Positions 15,405 through 23,273 of a stretch of DNA of 42,912 bases are shown one piece after another. Below the pieces are notes generated by a model, which was not told the origin of the DNA, did not search any database, and saw only the letters and a list, made by a program, of their open reading frames with translations. The translations under genes and the position numbers were made by a program. Location: positions 1 through 42,912 of the forward strand of contig JALHRB010000030.1 of assembly GCA_022841665.1 (NCBI GenBank), written 5' to 3'. Positions within the stretch are counted from its first letter, which is position 1. Each line of letters begins with the position of its first letter. Origin of the DNA: Pseudolabrys sp. Its GTDB lineage: Bacteria > Pseudomonadota > Alphaproteobacteria > Rhizobiales > Xanthobacteraceae.

Positions 15405-16706
15405 ATGCTGTTAGACCGCCGCCCGATCCTGCTTGCCAACGCGCACATCGTCGATCCGTCGCGCGACCTCGACATCACCGGCGACGTGCTGATCGCCGAT
15501 GGCGTCATCCGCGAGGCCAAGAAAGGCATCGGCGCCGCCGGCGTGCCGGAAGGCACCGACGTCATCGACTGCCGCGGCCGCTTGGTCGCGCCCGGCCTCA
15601 TCGACATGCGCGCCTTCATCGGCGAGCCCGGCGGTGGCTACCGCGAGACCTTCGCTTCGGCGAGCCAGGCGGCGGCCGCCGGCGGCGTCACCACCATCGT
15701 CTGCCAGCCGGCGACCTCTCCCACCATCGATAATCCCGCCACCGTCGACTTCGTGCTGCGCCGCGCGCGCGACACGGCCATCGTGCATGTGCATCCGATG
15801 GCCGCGCTCACCAAAGGGCTCGAAGGCAAGGAGATGACCGAGATCGGCCTCTTGAAGGCCGCCGGCGCGGTCGCCTTCACCGACGGCGAGAAAAGCGTGA
15901 CCAACGCGCAGGTGATGCGCCGCGCGCTCACTTACGCGCGCGATTTCGACGCGCTGATCGTGCACCACACCGAGGATCCGGACCTGATCGGCGACGGCGT
16001 GATGAACGAGGGCGAATTCGCCGCCCGCCTGGGACTGCTCGGCATTCCGTGCGCGGCCGAGACGGTGATGCTCGAGCGCGACATCCGCCTCGTCGCGCTG
16101 ACCGACGGGCGCTACCACGCCGCTTCCGTCACCTGCGGGGAGTCGCTCGACGTGCTCAGCCGCGCCAAGAACGCCGGGCTCAAGGTGACGGCGTCGGCCT
16201 CGATCAATCACGTCACGCTCAACGAGAACGATATCGGCCCCTACCGCACCTTCCTGAAAGTGGCGCCGCCCTTGCGCGCCGAGGAGGACCGCCGCGCGCT
16301 GGTGCAGGCGGTGGCGACCGGCCTCGTCGACGTGATCATGTCCGACCACAATCCGCAGGACGTCGAGACCAAGCGCCTGCCTTTCGCGGAAGCCGCCGCC
16401 GGCGCCATCGGGCTGGAGACGATGCTGATCGCGGGCTTGCGGCTGGTGCATAATGGCGAGATCGCGCTGACGACGCTCTTGCGTGCGATGTCGACGCGCC
16501 CGGCCGAATTACTCGGCCTGCCGGGCGGCACGCTGAAGGCCGGGGCGCCGGCCGACCTCATCGTCGTCGATACCGACGTGCCCTGGGTGGTCGATCCGAC
16601 CGAGCTCAAGTCGAAATCGAAGAATACACCGTTCGACGAGGCCCGCATGCAGGGGCGCGTGCTGCGCACCATCGTCGCCGGCCGCACCGTTTACGAAGTG
16701 GTATGA
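15405..16706 (+). CDS. pyrC: Dihydroorotase homologue lacking metal ligands (PyrX-type)
   Basis: A 433-residue amidohydrolase-fold protein of the type I dihydroorotase group next to pyrB. The barrel opens with VIDCRGRLVAPGLIDMRAF and IGEPGGGYRETFASASQAAA. True enzymes carry D-x-H-x-H-x-R-x-P-G here; this protein reads D67-M-R69-A-F71-I-G73-E-P-G, so both His and the Arg are replaced. A conserved Asp is kept later in IMSDHNPQDVETK. The same loss is known in pseudomonad PyrX, which is inactive but supports ATCase assembly. I infer a non-catalytic partner of PyrB; a real PyrC would be elsewhere. Confidence 0.85.
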   Translation: MLLDRRPILLANAHIVDPSRDLDITGDVLIADGVIREAKKGIGAAGVPEGTDVIDCRGRLVAPGLIDMRAFIGEPGGGYRETFASASQAAAAGGVTTIVCQPATSPTIDNPATVDFVLRRARDTAIVHVHPMAALTKGLEGKEMTEIGLLKAAGAVAFTDGEKSVTNAQVMRRALTYARDFDALIVHHTEDPDLIGDGVMNEGEFAARLGLLGIPCAAETVMLERDIRLVALTDGRYHAASVTCGESLDVLSRAKNAGLKVTASASINHVTLNENDIGPYRTFLKVAPPLRAEEDRRALVQAVATGLVDVIMSDHNPQDVETKRLPFAEAAAGAIGLETMLIAGLRLVHNGEIALTTLLRAMSTRPAELLGLPGGTLKAGAPADLIVVDTDVPWVVDPTELKSKSKNTPFDEARMQGRVLRTIVAGRTVYEVV

Positions 16707-16714
16707 AGATAGAT

Positions 16715-16818
16715 CGTCATTCCGGGGCGCGGGCTTTGGCCCGCGAACCCGGAATCCAGAAATCTATACCGTGCTTCTAGATTCCGGGTCCGGCGCTTCG
16801 CGCCGTCCCGGAATGACG
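16715..16818. repeat. Intergenic palindromic repeat, copy 2
   Basis: A 104-bp inverted repeat, CGTCATTCCGGGGCGCGG at left and CGTCCCGGAATGACG at right, with ACCCGGAATCCAGAA / TTCTAGATTCCGGGT internal arms. It is the same family as 15289-15395 and fills the gap before plsY. Confidence 0.85.
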
Positions 16819-16831
16819 CGTAGGTGAAACC

Positions 16832-17416
16832 ATGGCGCTCCAACTCGCCGCGCTGTTCGGCTACCTGCTCGGGTCCATTCCGTTCGGGCTGATCCTGACG
16901 CGCGCCGCCGGCGGGCCGGACGTGCGCACCATCGGCTCCGGCAATATCGGCGCCACCAATGTGCTGCGCACCGGGCGCAAGGGGCTGGCCGCCGCCACGC
17001 TCCTGCTCGATATGTTCAAGGGCACGGCGGCGGTGCTGCTGGCCCGCCATTTCGCCGGCGAGCAGGCCGCGCTCGCCGCCGCCTGCGGGGCCTTTCTCGG
17101 ACATCTCTTTCCGGTCTGGCTCAAGTTCAAGGGCGGCAAGGGCGTCGCCACCTATATCGGCCTCTTGATCGGGCTTTACTGGCCGGCGGCCTTGATCTTC
17201 TGCGCGCTCTGGCTCGCGATGGCCGGGCTGTTCCGCTACTCGTCGCTGTCGGCGCTGATTGCCAGCGCGCTGACGCCGCTGGCGCTGTGGCTGCTCGGCC
17301 GACCGGCGGTCGCCGCCTTGTTCGTGGTGCTGACGGTGCTGCTGTGGATCATGCACCGCGCCAATATTTCCCGCCTGCTCGCCGGCACCGAAGGCCGCAT
17401 CGGCGCCAAAGGCTGA
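16832..17416 (+). CDS. plsY: Glycerol-3-phosphate acyltransferase PlsY
   Basis: A 194-residue inner-membrane acyltransferase that transfers the acyl group from acyl-phosphate to glycerol-3-phosphate, giving lysophosphatidic acid. Five membrane segments are evident, beginning [20 protein letters not shown]. The PlsY signatures are present: [17 protein letters not shown] (motif 1), [17 protein letters not shown], and [20 protein letters not shown] (motif 2), ending in an [20 protein letters not shown] helix. Length is normal. Confidence 0.96.
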   Translation: MALQLAALFGYLLGSIPFGLILTRAAGGPDVRTIGSGNIGATNVLRTGRKGLAAATLLLDMFKGTAAVLLARHFAGEQAALAAACGAFLGHLFPVWLKFKGGKGVATYIGLLIGLYWPAALIFCALWLAMAGLFRYSSLSALIASALTPLALWLLGRPAVAALFVVLTVLLWIMHRANISRLLAGTEGRIGAKG

Positions 17417-17464
17417 CCACAACCTCGTTTAAACCCCCGGTTGTGCCACGCGCGCCGATCGGCG

Positions 17465-18613
17465 ATGCTAGCCGCATACCGGCCTGGGGGGCGCCGTTTG
17501 CGGGAGCGCGTGCGACTGACTGACGAGCAGCGGCTCGACTGGCTGCGCCTCATCCGTTCCGACAATGTCGGGCCGCGCACCTTTCGCGATCTGGTCAACC
17601 ACTACGGCGGCGCGCGCGCCGCACTTGACGCCCTGCCCGCGCTCGCCCGCCGCGGCGGCGCCGCAGCGCCGGGGCGCATCTGCCCGCTCGCGGAAGCCGA
17701 AGCCGAGTTGAAGGCCGCGCGCGCGCAAGGCATCGAGTTCGTCGCGCTTGGCGAACCCGACTATCCGCCGCGCCTGCAGATGATCGACGACCCGCCGCCG
17801 CTACTGGCCGTGCAGGGCGAGCGCGCGGTCCTCGCGCGCCCGCTCATTGCCATCGTCGGCTCGCGCAACGCCTCGGCCGCCGGCATGAAGTTCGCCGAGC
17901 GGCTGGCGCGCGATCTCGGAGCCGCCGGCTTCGTCACAGTGTCGGGGCTCGCGCGCGGCATCGACGCCGCCGCGCACCGTGCCAGCCTCGCCACCGGCAC
18001 CGTCGCCGTGCTCGCCGGCGGGCACGAGCGCATCTATCCCGCCGACCATGTCGACCTGCTGCGCGACATTCTGGCGGATGGCGCGGCGGTCTCCGAAATG
18101 CCGCTCGCCTGGGAGCCGCGCGCGCGCGACTTCCCGCGCCGCAACCGGCTGATCTCTGGTCTGTCGGTCGGCGTCGTCATCGTGGAGGCGGCGCGCCGCT
18201 CCGGCTCGCTCATTACCGCGCGCATGGCGGGCGAACAGGGCCGCGAAGTCTTCGCCGTGCCGGGATCGCCGCTCGATCCGCGCGCGGAAGGCACCAACGG
18301 CCTCTTGAAGCAGGGTGCCATCATGGTCACCGAAGCGTCCGACGTGATCAACGCGGTCGAGCCGATCCTCGGCCGCGCCATCGAGCCGCCGCCGGTGGAA
18401 GAGCCCGCGCACGAGACGCCTGCGCACGATAGCGAGCCGGCGGCCGACGAGCGCAGCCGTATCATCGCACTCCTGGGGCCTGCGCCCGCCTCGCTCGACG
18501 ATCTGGTGCGGCTGTCGCGCACTTCGCCCGCGATCGTGCGCACGGTGCTGCTCGAACTGGAAATCGCCGGACGGCTGGAGCGCCACGGCGGCGGATTGGT
18601 GTCGCTGGTGTAG
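17465..18613 (+). CDS. dprA: DNA-processing protein DprA (Smf)
   Basis: DprA of about 380 residues. It loads RecA on incoming single-stranded DNA in natural transformation and is common in non-competent bacteria. Regions: N-terminal SAM-like helices [20 protein letters not shown]; Rossmann-like core with [97 protein letters not shown]; and a C-terminal winged-helix-like DprA domain, [20 protein letters not shown]. Start is uncertain: ATG 17465, TTG 17498 (G-rich site) or GTG 17510 are in frame. It follows plsY by 48 bp. Confidence 0.93.
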   Translation: MLAAYRPGGRRLRERVRLTDEQRLDWLRLIRSDNVGPRTFRDLVNHYGGARAALDALPALARRGGAAAPGRICPLAEAEAELKAARAQGIEFVALGEPDYPPRLQMIDDPPPLLAVQGERAVLARPLIAIVGSRNASAAGMKFAERLARDLGAAGFVTVSGLARGIDAAAHRASLATGTVAVLAGGHERIYPADHVDLLRDILADGAAVSEMPLAWEPRARDFPRRNRLISGLSVGVVIVEAARRSGSLITARMAGEQGREVFAVPGSPLDPRAEGTNGLLKQGAIMVTEASDVINAVEPILGRAIEPPPVEEPAHETPAHDSEPAADERSRIIALLGPAPASLDDLVRLSRTSPAIVRTVLLELEIAGRLERHGGGLVSLV

Positions 18614-18670
18614 ACTGCGTTGCGTAAGCGAATCGCGACGCAACATTCGCGACTCAATTATGGGCGCTCC

Positions 18671-19864
18671 ATGCTCTACCGCCGCTTGGCTCTTCCGCTG
18701 ATCGCGCTCGCGCTCGTGAGCGCGGACGCCGCCGCGCAGAATGCGCGCCGCGACACCTATGCCACCTTCGTCGCGAAACTTTGGCCGGACGCGCAGGCCA
18801 AGGGCATCACGCGCGCCAATTTCGATCTCGCGCTGCGCGGCTTGACGCCCGACCAGCGCGTCATCGCCGCCACGCAGCGCCAGCCGGAATACGGCAAGCC
18901 GGTCGGCGACTACGTCAACGCCATCGTCACGGCGAGCCGCATCGCGCGCGGCCAAGCCAAAGAGAAGGAATGGGCGAAGACCCTCGACGCGGTCGAGAAC
19001 CAATACGCGGTCGCACGCTGGGTGCTGATCGCGTTGTGGGGCATGGAGACCGACTATGGCGCGGCCAAGGACAAGTGGGACGTGTTCCGCTCGCTCTCGA
19101 CGCTCGGCTACATCGGCTACCGGCATCCTTATTTCCGCAACGAGCTGATCGTGGCGATGCACATCATGCAGGACAACAAGATCCCGCGCCCGCAGATGGT
19201 GTCGTCCTGGGCCGGCGCCATGGGACAGCCGCAGTTCATGCCCTCGAACGTCGTCGACTACGCCGTCGATTTCTCCGGCGACGGCAGGCCGGACATCTGG
19301 AACAACATCCCCGACGTACTCGCCTCGATGGCCAACTATCTGACCAAGTGGAAATGGACGCACGGCCTGCCCTGGGGCTTCGAGGTCACCGTGCCGCGCG
19401 GCTTCGACTATATGAAGAGCCGCGCCACCTTCGCGGAATGGACCGCGCTCGGCGTGCGCCGCGCCGACGGCAAGCCTTATCCGGAGGGCGGGCGCGGCAT
19501 CCTGTTCTTCCCGAGCGGCGCGCAGGGGCCGGCCTTCGTCGTCACCGACAATTTCGACGTGCTGAAGCAGTACAACAACTCGGACGCCTATGCGATCGCG
19601 GTCGGGCATCTGGCCGACCGCCTGCAGGGCGGCGCGCCGATCATGGCGAAATGGCCATCCGGCGACCGCCCGCTGCCGCGTGACGCGCGCATCGCCTTGC
19701 AGAAGAAAATGGCGGAACTCGGTTACAAGGTGCTCGAGTTCGAAGGCCACATCGACTTCGACCTGCGCGACAATATCCGCACCGAACAGAAAAAATTCGG
19801 CATGGTGCCGGACGGAAATCCGACGCCGGCCTTGCTGGAAAAGCTGGGGGTCAAGGTTAAGTGA
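18671..19864 (+). CDS. Lytic murein transglycosylase (MltB/SLT_2 type) with PG-binding domain
   Basis: A 397-residue periplasmic enzyme cleaving peptidoglycan glycan strands to 1,6-anhydro products. The signal peptide is residues 1 to about 22 (MLYRRLALPLIALALVSADA). The SLT_2 domain carries catalytic Glu126 in LIALWGMETDYGAAKDK, with SLSTLGYIGYRHPYF, SSWAGAMGQPQFMPSNV, DFSGDGRPDIWNNIPDVLAS motifs. A C-terminal PG_binding_1 fold begins near residue 332 (LPRDARIALQKKMAELGYKV). The start at 18671 puts Met at the signal peptide; the extended frame adds 17 unlikely residues. Confidence 0.93.
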   Translation: MLYRRLALPLIALALVSADAAAQNARRDTYATFVAKLWPDAQAKGITRANFDLALRGLTPDQRVIAATQRQPEYGKPVGDYVNAIVTASRIARGQAKEKEWAKTLDAVENQYAVARWVLIALWGMETDYGAAKDKWDVFRSLSTLGYIGYRHPYFRNELIVAMHIMQDNKIPRPQMVSSWAGAMGQPQFMPSNVVDYAVDFSGDGRPDIWNNIPDVLASMANYLTKWKWTHGLPWGFEVTVPRGFDYMKSRATFAEWTALGVRRADGKPYPEGGRGILFFPSGAQGPAFVVTDNFDVLKQYNNSDAYAIAVGHLADRLQGGAPIMAKWPSGDRPLPRDARIALQKKMAELGYKVLEFEGHIDFDLRDNIRTEQKKFGMVPDGNPTPALLEKLGVKVK

Positions 19865-20056
19865 TCAGCGCCGGCCGTTGCCGTTATGCCGGGTAACGCT
19901 CTCGGCCTCGAGCCGGACCATTTCGAGCAGATAGCCGAGGGTGTCGAGCCCGCTGCGCCGCGACAGGCTGGCGAGATCGGCCGAGATGGTCGCGACATAA
20001 CTGGCCACCTCGGAGCGTCCGCCGTTGCCGTTGGTGTGTTCGACCGGAGGAGACAT
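19865..20056 (-). CDS. Small hypothetical protein
   Basis: A 63-residue protein, MSPPVEHTNGNGGRSEVASY followed by VATISADLASLSRRSGLDTL and GYLLEMVRLEAESV. It is mostly two amphipathic helices with a leading polar tail. Short proteins with this pattern occur in Bradyrhizobium relatives and have no known function. The ATG at 20056 has GGAGG-like DNA within it and an upstream AT-rich promoter region. It converges on the transglycosylase gene, with adjoining stops. Coding call is moderate. Confidence 0.6.
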   Translation of the reverse strand: MSPPVEHTNGNGGRSEVASYVATISADLASLSRRSGLDTLGYLLEMVRLEAESVTRHNGNGRR

Positions 20057-20147
20057 GGTACGACGCAATGTTCCTGCACAGGGACGCGTAGGTGTCAAAA
20101 TACACTGTCTTTTCCATTTGTTAATCTCTAAATAGCAAATTGATCAA

Positions 20148-20168
20148 AATACATCCTTTGGTTGTATT
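20148..20168. promoter_or_regulatory. Inverted repeat in AT-rich topA upstream region
   Basis: AATACATCC (20148-20156) and GGTTGTATT (20160-20168) match at 8 of 9 positions around TTT. They sit in an AT-rich block (20090-20180) between the divergent small gene and topA, so they could be an operator. No named regulator consensus is matched. A TTGACA at 20236 closer to topA lacks a good -10 partner. Confidence 0.35.
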
Positions 20169-20335
20169 GCTGTGTAAAAGTCAGTCTCGGTGCCGCCCTA
20201 TTTGGCTGATCTTAACCCCGCGCCGGGCATGGCTTATTTGACAGCGAGGGTGCCCTTCACCATGTTCCCGGCAAAGCATGCGGCCGATTCCGCCACGGCA
20301 CAGCCTCCGTCGGGCGGATAACCCATTGGATTTTC

Positions 20336-23080
20336 ATGAATATCGTCGTTGTTGAATCGCCTGCCAAGGCGAAGACGATCAACAAGTACCTGGGGCCCGG
20401 CTACGAGGTCCTCGCCTCTTTTGGCCATATCCGCGACCTGCCGGCCAAAGACGGCTCGGTCGACCCGGAGGCCGGATTCCGCATGCTCTGGGAGGTCGAC
20501 GCCAAGTCCAACCAGCGCATGAACGACATCGCGCGCGCGCTCAAGGGCGCCAGCAAGCTGATCCTCGCCACCGACCCCGACCGCGAGGGCGAAGCCATCT
20601 CCTGGCACGTGCTGGAAGTGCTCAAAGAGAAGAAGGCGCTCAAGGACCAGACCATCGAGCGCGTGGTGTTCAACGCCATCACCAAGCAGGCGATCCTGGA
20701 GGCGATGAAGCACCCGCGGGCGATCGACGCGTCGCTCGTCGATGCCTATCTCGCACGTCGCGCCCTCGACTATCTGGTCGGCTTCACGCTCTCCCCCGTG
20801 CTCTGGCGCAAGCTGCCGGGCGCGCGCTCCGCCGGCCGCGTGCAGTCGGTGGCGCTGCGCCTCGTCTGCGACCGCGAACTGGAGATCGAGAAGTTCGTCG
20901 CCAAGGAATACTGGTCGATCGCCGCCAAGCTCGCGACTCCGCGCAACGACGTGTTCGAGGCGCGCCTCGTCGGTGCCGACGGGCAGAAGATCCAGCGCCT
21001 CGACATCGGCTCGGGCGCCGAGGCCGAGGCCTTCACCCGCGATCTCGAGAACGCGACGTTCAAGGTCGCCTCCGTCGAGGCAAAGCCCGCGCGGCGCAAT
21101 CCGCCGCCGCCCTTCACCACCTCGACCATGCAGCAGGAGGCGAGCCGCAAGCTCGGCTTCTCGCCGGCGCACACGATGCGGCTGGCGCAGCGGCTCTATG
21201 AAGGTATCGACGTCGGCGGCGAGACCGTCGGCCTCATCACCTATATGCGTACCGACGGCATCGACGTCGCACCGGAAGCGGTCGCCGCCGTCCGCGGCAT
21301 GATCGGCAAGCAATACGGCAACGAATATCTGCCCGAGTCGGCGCGCGTCTATCAGCAGAAATCGAAGACCGCGCAGGAAGCGCACGAAGCCGTGCGCCCG
21401 ACCGATCCCAACCGCCTGCCCGCGCAGGTCGCCAAGTCGGTCGACCGCGACCAGGCCCGCCTCTACGAGCTGATCTGGAACCGCGCGGTGGCGAGCCAGA
21501 TGCAGTCGGCCGAGCTCGAGCGCACCACCGTCGACATCACGGCAAAAGCGGGTCCGCGCACCATCGACCTGCGCGCCACCGGCCAGGTGGTCAAGTTCGA
21601 TGGCTTCCTTACGCTCTATCAGGAAGGCCACGACGAAGCCGACGAGGACGATGAATCGCGCCGCCTGCCGGCGATGAGCGAAGGCGAAATGCTCGCCAAG
21701 CAGGCGATCAACTCCTCGCAGCACTTCACCGAGCCGCCGCCGCGCTATTCGGAAGCCGCGCTCGTCAAGCGCATGGAAGAGCTCGGCATCGGCCGGCCCT
21801 CCACTTACGCGGCGATCCTGCAGGTGCTGCAGGACCGCGGCTATGTGCGTATCGACAAGAAGCGCCTGATGCCCGAGGACAAGGGCCGCGTCGTCGTCGG
21901 CTTCCTGGAGAGCTTCTTCCAGCGCTACGTCGAATACGACTTCACCGCCAACCTGGAAGAGCAGCTCGACCGTGTCGCCAACGGCGATGTTGAATGGAAA
22001 AAGGTCCTGCAAGACTTCTGGACTGACTTCATCGGCGCGGTGAACGACATCAAGGAACTGCGCGTCACCCATGTGCTGGACGCGCTCAACGACCTGCTCG
22101 AGCCGCATATTTTCCCGCAGCCGGCGGACGGCAGCGACCGCCGCAAATGCCCGAACTGCGCGACCGGCCGCCTGTCGCTCAAGCTCGGGCGCTTCGGCGC
22201 CTTCATCGGCTGCTCGAATTATCCGGAGTGCAATTTCACCCGGCAGATGACGCCGGGCGGGGCCGGCGGCTTCAACGGCACCAAGGTGCTGGGCGAAGAC
22301 CCGGTCACCGGCCTCGAAGTCACGCTGCGCGGCGGCCGCTTCGGTCCCTATCTCCAACTCGGCGAAGCCTCGAAGGAAAAGGACGCGCCGAAGCCCAAGC
22401 GCGCCGGCATTCCCAAGGGCGTAACGCCCGACGACGTCGATCTCGAGCGCGCGCTGGCGCTGCTGGCGCTGCCGCGCGACGTCGGCCCGCATCCGGAGGA
22501 CGGCGAGATGATCGTCGCCGGCGTCGGCCGCTTCGGGCCTTACGTCAAGCACGGGAAGATTTACGCCAATCTCGAAGACGGCGACGAGGTTCTCGGTATC
22601 GGCTTGAACCGCGCGGTCACGTTGATCGCCGAGAAGAAGCTCAAGCCGGGCAAAGGCCGCCGCTTCGGCGCCGATCCCGGCAAGGCGCTCGGCGACCATC
22701 CCGACAAGGGCGGCCCGGTCGTGGTCAAGAACGGCCGCTACGGGCCTTACGTGTCGCACGACGGCATCAACGCCACCCTGCCCTCCGACATGACGCCCGA
22801 GACAGTGACGCTGGAGCAGGCGGTCGTGCTCATCGACGCGCGCGCGGCCGCCGGCGGCGGCAAGGGCCGCAAGGGCAAGGCCGCCAAAGGCAAGGCCGCC
22901 AAAGGCAAGGCTAAAGGTCCCGCCAAGGCTCCCGTCAAGGCCGAGACTGCCGCACCGACCGCGCGCCGTCCCGCCGGGCGCAAGACGCCGTCCGGCAAGG
23001 CGACGCCAAAAGCCGCGCCAAAGAAGAAGGCCGTCGCCGCGGCCGCCAAGCCACCGCGCAAGGCCAAGGCTGCGGATTAG
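20336..23080 (+). CDS. topA: DNA topoisomerase I
   Basis: A 914-residue type IA topoisomerase that relaxes negative supercoils. The TOPRIM domain starts MNIVVVESPAKAKTINKYLG with acidic LILATDPDREGEAISWHV. The catalytic Tyr303 lies in GLITYMRTDGIDV. C-terminally there is a C4 zinc ribbon (CPNCATGRL then IGCSNYPECNFTRQ), three repeats with RFGPYLQLG, RFGPYVKHG and RYGPYVSHDG cores, and a Lys/Ala-rich tail of about 70 residues (KGRKGKAAKGKAAKGKAK). Such tails add DNA affinity and are common in Alphaproteobacteria and Actinobacteria. The ATG at 20336 is directly preceded by GGATTTTC. Confidence 0.97.
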   Translation: MNIVVVESPAKAKTINKYLGPGYEVLASFGHIRDLPAKDGSVDPEAGFRMLWEVDAKSNQRMNDIARALKGASKLILATDPDREGEAISWHVLEVLKEKKALKDQTIERVVFNAITKQAILEAMKHPRAIDASLVDAYLARRALDYLVGFTLSPVLWRKLPGARSAGRVQSVALRLVCDRELEIEKFVAKEYWSIAAKLATPRNDVFEARLVGADGQKIQRLDIGSGAEAEAFTRDLENATFKVASVEAKPARRNPPPPFTTSTMQQEASRKLGFSPAHTMRLAQRLYEGIDVGGETVGLITYMRTDGIDVAPEAVAAVRGMIGKQYGNEYLPESARVYQQKSKTAQEAHEAVRPTDPNRLPAQVAKSVDRDQARLYELIWNRAVASQMQSAELERTTVDITAKAGPRTIDLRATGQVVKFDGFLTLYQEGHDEADEDDESRRLPAMSEGEMLAKQAINSSQHFTEPPPRYSEAALVKRMEELGIGRPSTYAAILQVLQDRGYVRIDKKRLMPEDKGRVVVGFLESFFQRYVEYDFTANLEEQLDRVANGDVEWKKVLQDFWTDFIGAVNDIKELRVTHVLDALNDLLEPHIFPQPADGSDRRKCPNCATGRLSLKLGRFGAFIGCSNYPECNFTRQMTPGGAGGFNGTKVLGEDPVTGLEVTLRGGRFGPYLQLGEASKEKDAPKPKRAGIPKGVTPDDVDLERALALLALPRDVGPHPEDGEMIVAGVGRFGPYVKHGKIYANLEDGDEVLGIGLNRAVTLIAEKKLKPGKGRRFGADPGKALGDHPDKGGPVVVKNGRYGPYVSHDGINATLPSDMTPETVTLEQAVVLIDARAAAGGGKGRKGKAAKGKAAKGKAKGPAKAPVKAETAAPTARRPAGRKTPSGKATPKAAPKKKAVAAAAKPPRKAKAAD

Positions 23081-23086
23081 GCACAG

Positions 23087-23176
23087 CGTCATGGCCGGGC
23101 TCGTCCCGGCCATCCACGCCTTGCTTGCTTCTCTTCAGACAAGACGTGGATGCCCGGCACAAGGCCGGGCATGACG
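23087..23176. repeat. Intergenic palindrome of GTCATGGCCGGG type
   Basis: A 90-bp inverted repeat: CGTCATGGCCGGGCTCGTCC at left and GGCCGGGCATGACG at right, with the inner TCCACGCCTTG / AGACGTGGATGCCCGG arms. It is placed after topA and before rnr, probably forming a long hairpin that can act as a terminator. Elements of this outline are common between genes in Bradyrhizobium-group genomes. Confidence 0.8.
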
Positions 23177-23273
23177 GATTCGGCTAGTCCCGCCGTTCCA
23201 TATTGCTGGCGAACCCAATGGCTCGCCATTACATTATTTTCTGACAGCGCCTCATGGGCGCAGGACATTTATT

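Noticed and set aside
20234-23113. Very long antisense frame (959 codons) over topA
   Set aside because: Typical GC-rich shadow. TopA on the plus strand has full domain motifs, and the antisense translation is Arg/Gly/Ala/Asp-rich without a family pattern.
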